This document shows, piece after piece, positions 57,672 through 64,000 of a stretch of 64,000 nucleotides of DNA; the stretch's first letter is position 1, and the number at the start of each line of letters is the position of its first letter. Both the position numbers and the translations under genes were made by a program. Origin of the DNA: Nostoc sp. RI_552 (GTDB lineage Bacteria; Cyanobacteriota; Cyanobacteriia; Cyanobacteriales; Nostocaceae); contig WGNO01000026.1 of the NCBI GenBank assembly GCA_016124525.1, positions 1 to 64,000 of the forward strand, written 5' to 3'. Under the pieces are notes generated by a model. That model did no database searches. It was not told the DNA's origin and was given only the letters and a program-made list of their open reading frames with translations.

Positions 57672-58346
57672 ATGGTCAATGTAATTAATTGTGACACCGA
57701 CAAAGGACTCCTGACTTACATTATTCAATTTCTCGCCTCTAGTACCTTAAAAATTGACGCTGGTGGCACTGATGCAGTATTTGATTTTGAAGACGCACTT
57801 GATCAAACTGAAATGGCACAGTTGGCGGTTAATGAACTGAAAAAAATTCCTGAAGTACGCAATTTGTTTAAAGAACGTTGGCTTCCTGCTGCTTTTAATC
57901 TGGATGATTTAGGCCAACTTCCAGAAGGTACTTTAGGTCATGTTTATGCTCATAAAATTAAGTCCCAAGACTTTAATCCCTATTTCTACAAGAAAGTTCC
58001 TGTGGTTGATGATATCTCCTACCTCAAGATGCTCTGGAGAACTACTCATGATATTTATCATGTGGTGGCGGGGTTTGATACTGATGCAATTGGTGAAATT
58101 GCACTACAAGCGTTTTTTATGGCTCAAACACCTATTCCTATCAGTGCTATGATTGTCAGTTTTGGTATCGTGATGATTAGCCTTTATGAACCACATAATT
58201 TGAAATATTTAATGTCTGAAATTTGTCGTGGTTACAATTTAGGTTGCCAAACTCCAGATAAGTTTATCGCTCAAAAATGGGACCAATATTGGGATTTACA
58301 AGTTGGGGATATTCGGGGAAAATTGGGAATGAAGGCTATTTTATGA
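57672..58346 (+). CDS. Coq4-family protein
   Basis: The 224-residue Coq4-like protein has LPEGTLGHVYAHKIKSQDFN and the metal motif HDIYHVVAGFDTDAIGEIAL (HDxxH...E), followed by FGIVMISLYEP. In eukaryotes Coq4 acts in ubiquinone synthesis; cyanobacteria use plastoquinone, and the role of their Coq4 homologues is not established. It is not an evident part of the hyp operon. Confidence 0.85.
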   Translation: MVNVINCDTDKGLLTYIIQFLASSTLKIDAGGTDAVFDFEDALDQTEMAQLAVNELKKIPEVRNLFKERWLPAAFNLDDLGQLPEGTLGHVYAHKIKSQDFNPYFYKKVPVVDDISYLKMLWRTTHDIYHVVAGFDTDAIGEIALQAFFMAQTPIPISAMIVSFGIVMISLYEPHNLKYLMSEICRGYNLGCQTPDKFIAQKWDQYWDLQVGDIRGKLGMKAIL

Positions 58347-58407
58347 AGCTGATGCTTTCTAGGCACAATTTAACGGCAATTTTCCCAGAGATATTTCTGT
58401 TTTAATT

Positions 58408-58429
58408 CCTTTCCCGAAGGCGGGAAAGG
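58408..58429. terminator. Bidirectional hairpin terminator
   Basis: CCTTTCCCG pairs with CGGGAAAGG around AAGG, between the convergent coq4-like gene and the 58,454 gene. Confidence 0.8.
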
Positions 58430-58453
58430 GTAACATGACATTAGGGTTTGCTA

Positions 58454-58825
58454 TTACAGCCAATCCCGATAAGCCGAAATTTCATTGACGCTGATTTCAA
58501 ATGGCGTACCTTTGCCAAATGGAGGATAAACCCGGATTTTGGCGTTAGTCGTAAACCTCTCTAGTCTATTCCCTAACTGGGGAATGTTACTCACTATGTG
58601 CCAGTAAGATACTATGTCAGGGCAATCAATAATTAGCATCAAGGTTGTGCTATTTTTAGTGAGATACCATTGACACTTAGATAAGAGGACTTGGGTAATG
58701 CGATCGCAAGCCTGAAAAAAGTATCTCCCAGTGGATCGCTCGAACTCCAGATGGAGGATTCCATCCTGTTTTGTGACCTCAGTGGGTGGTAAGTCATCAG
58801 GAGGAAGCAGGTGTAGTTTAGACAT
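58454..58825 (-). CDS. Uncharacterised ~124-residue protein, paralog 2
   Basis: This 123-residue paralog of the 41,009-41,383 product has RYFFQACDRITQVLLSKCQW, LIIDCPDIVSYWHIV and a closing KIRVYPPFGKGTPFEISVNE then ISAYRDW. It overlaps the end of the LLM oxidoreductase gene by eight bases, so the two are translationally coupled. No known domain is recognised. The acidic, Pro-rich N-terminus is not conserved between the paralogs. Confidence 0.75.
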   Translation of the reverse strand: MSKLHLLPPDDLPPTEVTKQDGILHLEFERSTGRYFFQACDRITQVLLSKCQWYLTKNSTTLMLIIDCPDIVSYWHIVSNIPQLGNRLERFTTNAKIRVYPPFGKGTPFEISVNEISAYRDWL

Positions 58826-59822
58826 AATTCCGAACCTCTTCGTTGTAGCGCTGCAAACTATCTAAGTTTTTTTGCAAAACAAAAGATGAGGGTTTGAGTG
58901 CTAATGTAGCGAGATTTAACTCGTCTTGAAATTTTTTGATTTTGTCGCGACAAGTCCTCACATCACCAATAATTGAGTTCTCAATCAAATAATCTTCATC
59001 GAAACAAATATTTGTCCGATCAAATGGCTTTTGATTGGAGTTCGAGCTATTCTGCATTATGTAAGCTGAGTTAGCTTGCATTTTTTTACTGAATTTGCGA
59101 ATGAATGGCAATGCCTCACTCACTGCTTCATGGTTGGTTTTACCAAGATAAAAGAAACGTGCCAATACAAGTTTTTCTGAGCCACTAGCATTCAAAGCCC
59201 GATATTTAGCCACGGTAGTTTTCAATCTCTCTAAGGAGAATGGAGGTCCCCCCATTAAGCCGAAGGAATTTTGGGCTGCAAATTCTATGCTTTGATCATG
59301 ACCGCTGGCTATGTAAACTGGAATTTGATTTTGCAAAGGCTGGGGATAAATTGACAAGCAATCACATTGATAATACTGCCCTTTAAATGACACATCAGTT
59401 TCATATAAGAGCTTTTGAATCAAGGCGATGGCTTCTAACATTTTGGCGCGAGATTCAGCCATTGGTGTGCCAAAATGCTTATTATGTTGGGGAAAAGGCC
59501 CTCCTTTGCCAACCCCAAATAACAATCTGCCATTACACAAATTATCCAAGGTGGCGATATCTTCTGCTGTCCGAATTGGGTTATGGAATGGCAGTAACAC
59601 CGCCGCCGTACCTAATTGAATAGTTGAGGTCAGCCCTGCTAGGTGTGCCATCAACAGCAACATAGAGGAGCTGAGATTGAACTCATTGAAATGATGTTCA
59701 CTCACCCAAGCTGACTCAAAACCTAATGTTTCCGCCTGCTGTACTAGAGCGACTTGTTCAAAGATTGTGCGACTGCTATTGTGATGATGATTTTCGTAAT
59801 TGCAAAAAATTCCGGTTTTCAT
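58818..59822 (-). CDS. LLM-class flavin-dependent oxidoreductase
   Basis: This 334-residue luciferase-like monooxygenase has an N-terminal GFESAWVSEHHFNEF, then IQLGTAAVLLPFHNPIRTAE, LLFGVGKGGPFPQHNKHFG and IPVYIASGHDQSIEFAAQNS. Members use reduced FMN and O2. The substrate is unknown. It is paired with the small protein downstream and has a 121-residue gene directly upstream on the same strand. Confidence 0.88.
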   Translation of the reverse strand: MKTGIFCNYENHHHNSSRTIFEQVALVQQAETLGFESAWVSEHHFNEFNLSSSMLLLMAHLAGLTSTIQLGTAAVLLPFHNPIRTAEDIATLDNLCNGRLLFGVGKGGPFPQHNKHFGTPMAESRAKMLEAIALIQKLLYETDVSFKGQYYQCDCLSIYPQPLQNQIPVYIASGHDQSIEFAAQNSFGLMGGPPFSLERLKTTVAKYRALNASGSEKLVLARFFYLGKTNHEAVSEALPFIRKFSKKMQANSAYIMQNSSNSNQKPFDRTNICFDEDYLIENSIIGDVRTCRDKIKKFQDELNLATLALKPSSFVLQKNLDSLQRYNEEVRNYV

Positions 59823-59839
59823 TGGTGGCGATGGCTATT

Positions 59840-60205
59840 TTAAGTTGTCACCCATTGCAATTCCAACCATAGGCGCGGATTGGTATGCTTGAGCTTTGAC
59901 ATGGGATCCCGTAGCAATCGCTTCGCGTTCATACAGACCACTTGAACTAGCCCCATATTTTCTGCTAATTCCCTGAGTACATTTTTTTGGGCTTGCACAT
60001 GAGGAAGTATTTCTTCCGAGCAATAAATCGCTATATATTGCAAACGTCTAGCTGGTCGTCCCCAGAAACAGGTGATGACTTTCACATGGCATCCGTCTAG
60101 TAACTCCCCAAGTTTTGGGTAATAGTGAGTGACAACTCGTGTGAATTCTTTAGCTAGGATATGTTCAGCAATCATTTTAACTGATATTTCTGTAGCGTTC
60201 ATCAC
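59840..60205 (-). CDS. Hypothetical protein upstream of the LLM gene
   Basis: The 121-residue basic protein has CHVKVITCFWGRPARRLQYI, YCSEEILPHVQAQKNVLREL and MSKLKHTNPRLWLELQWV. No membrane segment is seen and no family is recognised. The stop is 17 bases from the LLM start, so a three-gene operon is likely. Confidence 0.6.
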   Translation of the reverse strand: MMNATEISVKMIAEHILAKEFTRVVTHYYPKLGELLDGCHVKVITCFWGRPARRLQYIAIYCSEEILPHVQAQKNVLRELAENMGLVQVVCMNAKRLLRDPMSKLKHTNPRLWLELQWVTT

Positions 60206-60429
60206 GCTATTTAATATAACATATATTTGTTATTTAAGCCTGACAAATTAAATGATTTTTTTGTTTTTATTATTAAAAAATGAGGTTTGCTTTACTTGAG
60301 CATTACCTCATATTTAACCGGGGCTATTTCAATTAGTGAAAGTTTCTCTGTTCCATAGAAAGTTTTAAATTTGAAACTCAAAATTTGCATTTTGAATTAA
60401 CGTACATTGTGAACTTTGCATCCTAATTA

Positions 60430-60741
60430 TTAACGAGTTTTGCGCTCTGCCACTAAAACCTCAGCTACCATTTCTGGCACATCTACAAAATCCAAAAATC
60501 CTTCTGAAGCAGGAATAGGTGAAACAAATGTATAGTTGGGGTCACACATTCCTGTATCATAGACTTGAATAAACCAACGGTCAGGAAATCCTTCTACACC
60601 CAATTCCACAATGTACCAACTTTGGCCAATCAGCCGAGAGTTGAAGACAAAAAACCATTCTCTGTGATCTTCTGAGATGTTCCAATCTGCCATGAGGAAC
60701 TCTAACGCAATTTGTCCGGCGTCGGTTTCAGTTAGCAGCAT
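60430..60741 (-). CDS. Conserved hypothetical protein, Trp/Phe-rich
   Basis: The 103-residue protein has ALEFLMADWNISEDHREWFF, SWYIVELGVEGFPDRWFIQV and ASEGFLDFVDVPEMVAEVLV. The layout is reminiscent of small immunity-type or SMI1-like cyanobacterial proteins, but I cannot assign a family. It begins two bases after the stop of the gene at 60,744. Confidence 0.6.
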   Translation of the reverse strand: MLLTETDAGQIALEFLMADWNISEDHREWFFVFNSRLIGQSWYIVELGVEGFPDRWFIQVYDTGMCDPNYTFVSPIPASEGFLDFVDVPEMVAEVLVAERKTR

Positions 60742-60743
60742 AT

Positions 60744-61010
60744 TTACTCCTTACTTGCAACATCAGAATTTGGAAGTTCAGGATATAAGCCCAGTTGCTT
60801 TGCTAATTCACGAGCCACAAAAAATAAAAACTGAGCGCCATCTTGATTACCTCCATGTGCAAAACTAGCGGCTACTTGCAGCATTGTCTCCACGAAGCCA
60901 GCATCAATCAATTCTGGTTGAGCTTCTAAAACTTCTGGTTCTTGACCATTAGGACATCTAAGTAACTGGTCAATCAAATCGAAATATTGGATCTGGCGTT
61001 GTTCTGTCAT
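60744..61010 (-). CDS. Small helical cyanobacterial protein
   Basis: The 88-residue protein (YFDLIDQLLRCPNGQEPEVL; LIDAGFVETMLQVAASFAHG; AQFLFFVARELAKQLGLYP) resembles the N-terminal helical module found at the start of many cyanobacterial TPR/CHAT proteins. Here it stands alone. It is co-directional and near-contiguous with the genes on either side. Confidence 0.6.
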   Translation of the reverse strand: MTEQRQIQYFDLIDQLLRCPNGQEPEVLEAQPELIDAGFVETMLQVAASFAHGGNQDGAQFLFFVARELAKQLGLYPELPNSDVASKE

Positions 61011-61050
61011 GATGATTTTCTTTGTTGATGAGTATAATTTGCAGTGCTCA

Positions 61051-61476
61051 TTACTCGATACTTTGCTGCCAAAGCCTTTCTAACATTTCAACTCGTTCTT
61101 TTAATATTGCAGCACGATAAACAAGATATCTGTCGTACACAATAATCCCTAATCCGACAAAAATTGGGGTGATTAAGACAAACCATTGTAAAATGGTAAC
61201 AAGTTTATATTCTTCGGCAGCAATTAATAATCGGTTCACAAGATTGCGGTCAGATTTCTCCTGAATTGTCTGATTTGGAGATAAAGTTGTATCTGTTTGT
61301 TGGAGAATTAAGGCAGAATTATTTAGAGCATCTTTGTGGATTTCGCAAACTAAATTCTGCATTTTAACGAACTCTAAATGTCTTCCCCAAACAATGCTAA
61401 ATACCACTAAAACTGGAGAAAAAACTACTAAGGTTACTAAACAAACTGCGAGAACATTTATAAGTTTAACTTTCAT
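61051..61476 (-). CDS. Two-helix membrane protein
   Basis: The 141-residue protein has a first membrane segment (VLAVCLVTLVVFSPVLVVFS), a ~70-residue polar domain, a second segment (ILQWFVLITPIFVGLGIIVY), and a cytoplasmic coiled-coil tail (ILKERVEMLERLWQQ). It looks like a sensor-like or structural membrane protein without a catalytic domain. It is first in a run of three minus-strand genes. Confidence 0.7.
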   Translation of the reverse strand: MKVKLINVLAVCLVTLVVFSPVLVVFSIVWGRHLEFVKMQNLVCEIHKDALNNSALILQQTDTTLSPNQTIQEKSDRNLVNRLLIAAEEYKLVTILQWFVLITPIFVGLGIIVYDRYLVYRAAILKERVEMLERLWQQSIE

Positions 61477-62400
61477 ATTTGCTCTCCTTCATTAGGTATG
61501 ATGCACCCAGAGAAACCTCTGTTGCTGTTTACCTAACTACTTTTTGATTCTCGATTGATAACAGGTTTGATACTAAAGATTAACCATTGCTTACTATTCA
61601 GCTCCAGGGCCAAATATTCAAACATTATCCATTTTTCCACAAAAGCGGTCTAGAAAAGCTATAACTATCAACTTAGGACTAACATCTTACTAACCTGAAA
61701 ATTTGACAACTTTTAGCAGTACAAGAGTTAAGAAGTCCCCCCTTGTTCTTTGGGTAAAACCCTAGGAACTTCGGGGGGTAGAGGGGAATCTCTGCGTAAA
61801 TCCTACAAAATTTATAGCAGTTCTTCCTGTTGATCCGAGTTTAACCTAACTGAATTAGAATTATTAAAATTATTAAATTTGTACTCAAAGCCTAGAACTT
61901 ATATCTCATAAGACTTACATAAATTATTTGGAGTATGGGTACTAGTGTTTTTTAGGTAGGGTACTAGTGTTTTTCAGGTAGGGTATTAGTGTTTCTGCAC
62001 TCAAGGTCAAAGCTTTGTGGAGCAATGGTGGAGGGCAGTTTTTATTTTAGTTTTTAACCCTTAAAGCTTGTACTCAATAAAATGGATGATGTGGGGAGTA
62101 TATACTAAACTAACAGAACAATCTATTATTTTTTATAGAAAATGCAGCTTACTATACCAAATATAAATTATTAAAAATGACATTAACAATGGTTGTGGTT
62201 GAGTAAACAACAGATAAATAAATTTACCTGAGACAAAAACTGTAAATTTAAGCTATTGAACTAGATTATGGTAATTCAGAAACATTATGGGTTAAGGATA
62301 GATGAGAAAATTGCATTAACTAAATTATTTAGGTAAACAATTTTTTAATTTCGTAAAAGTAGATAGTATCGACATTTACAGGAAAAATAGGAGTTAATTT
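61477..62400. other. 0.92-kb non-coding region upstream of cysK
   Basis: There is no gene-like ORF. It contains the 22-bp array described at 61,937 and TTGTACTCA at 61,879-61,887 and 62,069-62,077. The last 100 bases should include the cysK promoter. A possible stem (CCTAGGAACTTCGGGGGTAG) near 61,770 is unconvincing. Confidence 0.5.
61937..62002 (+). repeat. 22-bp tandem array, copy 3 (upstream of cysK)
   Basis: Units start at 61,937, 61,959 and 61,981. The first two differ at one base (GGGTACTAGTGTTTTT then TAGGTA or CAGGTA); the third begins GGGTATTAGTGTTT and ends near GCACTCA. It is the best preserved of the three arrays. Confidence 0.75.
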
Positions 62401-63351
62401 ATGAGAATTGCTAAGGATGTGACAGAACTTATTGGCAGAACTCCGTTAGTACAGTTGAATAAAATTCCTCAAACCGAAGGAGTAGCAGCTAGGATAGTTG
62501 TCAAACTCGAAAGCATGAACCCAGCAGCGTCAGTTAAAGACCGGATTGGCATGAGTATGGTACTTGCTGCGGAAGCCGAAGGTTTAATTCAGCCAGGAAA
62601 AACTATTTTAGTGGAACCAACTTCCGGGAATACAGGCATTGCTTTAGCAATGGTAGCAGCAGCCCGTGGCTATGGTTTAATTTTGACAATGCCAGAGACA
62701 ATGAGCCAAGAACGACGCTCTATGCTCAGGGCCTACGGTGCAACTTTAGAATTAACACCGGGGCCACAGGGAATGCGGGGAGCAATTAATCGAGCTGAAG
62801 CTATCGTGGCCAATACCCCCAATGCTTTGATGCTGCAACAGTTTGGCAACCCAGCCAATCCTAAAATTCACAGGGAAACCACCGCCGAAGAAATTTGGTT
62901 GGATACCGATGGAAAAGTAGATATTGTTGTTGCTGGGGTGGGGACTGGTGGGACGATTACTGGTATTGCAGAGGTCATAAAACAATATAAGGGGAGTTGT
63001 CAAGCCATCGCGGTGGAACCAAGTAATAGTCCTATCCTTTCCGGTGGTGCAGCCGGGCCTCATAAAATTCAAGGTATTGGCGCTGGATTTATCCCAGATG
63101 TTCTGCGTCTGGAATTAATTGATGAAGTAATCAAAATCAGTGATGAACAGGCGATGAGTTACGGGCGGCGTTTAGCCAAAGAAGAAGGACTATTATCTGG
63201 TATATCCTCTGGGGCTGCTTTATGTGCTGCAATTCAAGTAGGTAAACGTCGAGAAAATGCTGATAAATTAATCGTCATGATTCAGCCTTCTTTTGGAGAA
63301 CGTTATCTCAGCACACCAATGTTTGAAGATTTGTCTGGAAACAATGATTGA
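62401..63351 (+). CDS. cysK: Cysteine synthase A
   Basis: This 316-residue PLP enzyme joins O-acetylserine and sulfide to cysteine. PLP lysine in [11 protein letters not shown]; substrate loop [26 protein letters not shown] phosphate loop; C-terminal [12 protein letters not shown]. The start follows AGGAGTTAATTT. It complements the NifP serine acetyltransferase at the other end of the window. Confidence 0.95.
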   Translation: MRIAKDVTELIGRTPLVQLNKIPQTEGVAARIVVKLESMNPAASVKDRIGMSMVLAAEAEGLIQPGKTILVEPTSGNTGIALAMVAAARGYGLILTMPETMSQERRSMLRAYGATLELTPGPQGMRGAINRAEAIVANTPNALMLQQFGNPANPKIHRETTAEEIWLDTDGKVDIVVAGVGTGGTITGIAEVIKQYKGSCQAIAVEPSNSPILSGGAAGPHKIQGIGAGFIPDVLRLELIDEVIKISDEQAMSYGRRLAKEEGLLSGISSGAALCAAIQVGKRRENADKLIVMIQPSFGERYLSTPMFEDLSGNND

Positions 63352-63372
63352 TTAACTCTATCCTACAATCAT

Positions 63373-63741
63373 TTAAGCTGTTGTCATTGCTAATCTTCGA
63401 CAAGATTCAGCACAACGACGGCACATATCAGCGCAAGCTTTCATCTGACCATCACTACCTATGGTGTCGCAGTCATTGGCACAAAGTTCACACAGTTGAG
63501 CGCAAACATCGCAGGTGCGAGTGTGTAAATCTGAGGTTCGGAGCATGAAATTAGCACTGGTACTGCAAATTTCGGCGCAATCAAGCATGAGCCGGATATG
63601 ATTGGGTTCAGCATGACCACCACCTTCTTTGAGGCAATATGTTACAGTATTTAAGCAAATACTATGGCAATCCAAGCAGTTTTGAATACAATTCTTCAGA
63701 TCACGGTTTACTTGGTTTAAGGTGAGTTGTTCTATGGACAT
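63373..63741 (-). CDS. Cys-rich four-helix copper-binding protein
   Basis: The 122-residue protein has cysteines spaced along helices: NCIQNCLDCHSICLNTVTYC, LDCAEICSTSANF, TCDVCAQLCELCANDCD, ACADMCRRCAESC. This is the DUF326/Csp-like four-helix bundle in which cysteines line the core and bind Cu(I). No signal peptide is seen, so a cytosolic copper store is likely. ATG 63,741 (MSIEQLTL) is chosen; the longer frame is not conserved. The remaining 63,742-64,000 shows no gene. Confidence 0.88.
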   Translation of the reverse strand: MSIEQLTLNQVNRDLKNCIQNCLDCHSICLNTVTYCLKEGGGHAEPNHIRLMLDCAEICSTSANFMLRTSDLHTRTCDVCAQLCELCANDCDTIGSDGQMKACADMCRRCAESCRRLAMTTA

Positions 63742-64000
63742 TATTGTAAATCCTGGAATTTTTGAGTTGATTAATGAGGTGTCAATCACCCTAAACTCAC
63801 CTTAAAACTTGATGCGTATAATTACTTCTCACTAATGCAATAAATACTAATGAACAATATATCTAACCATTGAATTAGCAAGATTCCATCACAAGTAACA
63901 GATATAATAAAAAGGCATTGCTGAAACAATTGCAGTAGAACTGAGATTTACAGCAACACCAAGTTAAATCAGGGTTTCGCTAATTGTGAAGGAAAATACT

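Noticed and set aside
61937-62002. Possible CRISPR array
   Set aside because: The 22-bp units are directly adjacent with no unique spacers, and no cas gene is in the window.

Overview
The window comes from a heterocyst-forming (Nostocalean) cyanobacterium. It has the nif order typical of that group, nifB-fdxN-nifS-nifU-(glbN)-nifH-nifD-nifK-(Mo-dependent small protein)-nifE-nifN-nifX-DUF269-DUF683-nifW-hesA-hesB-fdxH. It also carries the uptake hydrogenase hupSL with hupW, and an extended hyp operon. AT-rich spacers, seven-base STRR repeats and HIP1-type GCGATCGC sites fit the same group.

Layout. 1-5,900: a decayed RloA/RloB-like pair, a large TPR protein, a 55-codon ORF containing RGSGR (the HetR-inhibitor pentapeptide), CYTH, VOC and YlqF GTPase genes. 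5,976-9,371 (minus strand): nifT, nifZ, nifV, two small cyanobacterial ORFs and nifP (serine acetyltransferase). 9,983-10,834: a methyltransferase-HIT fusion. 12,300-37,806: the main nif cluster on the plus strand. Within it nifH is split by a 9.3 kb excision element (17,667-26,995) bounded by 16-bp direct repeats. The element carries its own XisA/XisC-like tyrosine recombinase and a cargo of a broken restriction-modification gene, a nuclease-like protein, a glycosyltransferase, a dead IS1-family copy, an antitoxin fragment and a remnant of a second recombinase. nifD, fdxN and hupL, which are interrupted in some relatives, are intact here.

38,036-46,477: a DUF1636 metal-binding gene behind a cobalamin riboswitch, an ankyrin/SagB-like/small-protein operon, hupW, a secreted phosphoesterase-like protein, and hupL and hupS (minus strand). 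46,870-57,321: a divergent operon of TPR, two small membrane proteins, NifU-Rieske, NHL, hypF, hypC, hypD, a truncated tautomerase, hypE, hypA and hypB. 57,672-63,741: coq4-like, an LLM flavin oxidoreductase paired with a paralog of the small protein at 41 kb, several small hypothetical genes, cysK and a Cys-rich four-helix copper-binding protein.

How it works together. NifV (homocitrate), NifB/E/N/X (FeMo-co), NifS/U (Fe-S clusters), NifP and perhaps CysK (cysteine supply), NifHDK (nitrogenase), FdxH (electron donor) and GlbN (probably O2 handling) form the heterocyst nitrogen-fixation programme. HupSL recycles the H2 that nitrogenase releases, and Hyp proteins plus HupW mature it. NifH can be made from this locus only after the element is excised.

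Most notable: the nifH element and its signs of internal rearrangement; three copies of a ~107-bp MITE-like repeat, one of which has destroyed a tautomerase gene between hypD and hypE; 22-bp tandem arrays shared by three intergenic regions; the RGSGR ORF; and a two-gene module repeated at 41 kb and 58 kb that pairs an FMN-type oxidoreductase with an undescribed ~124-residue protein.
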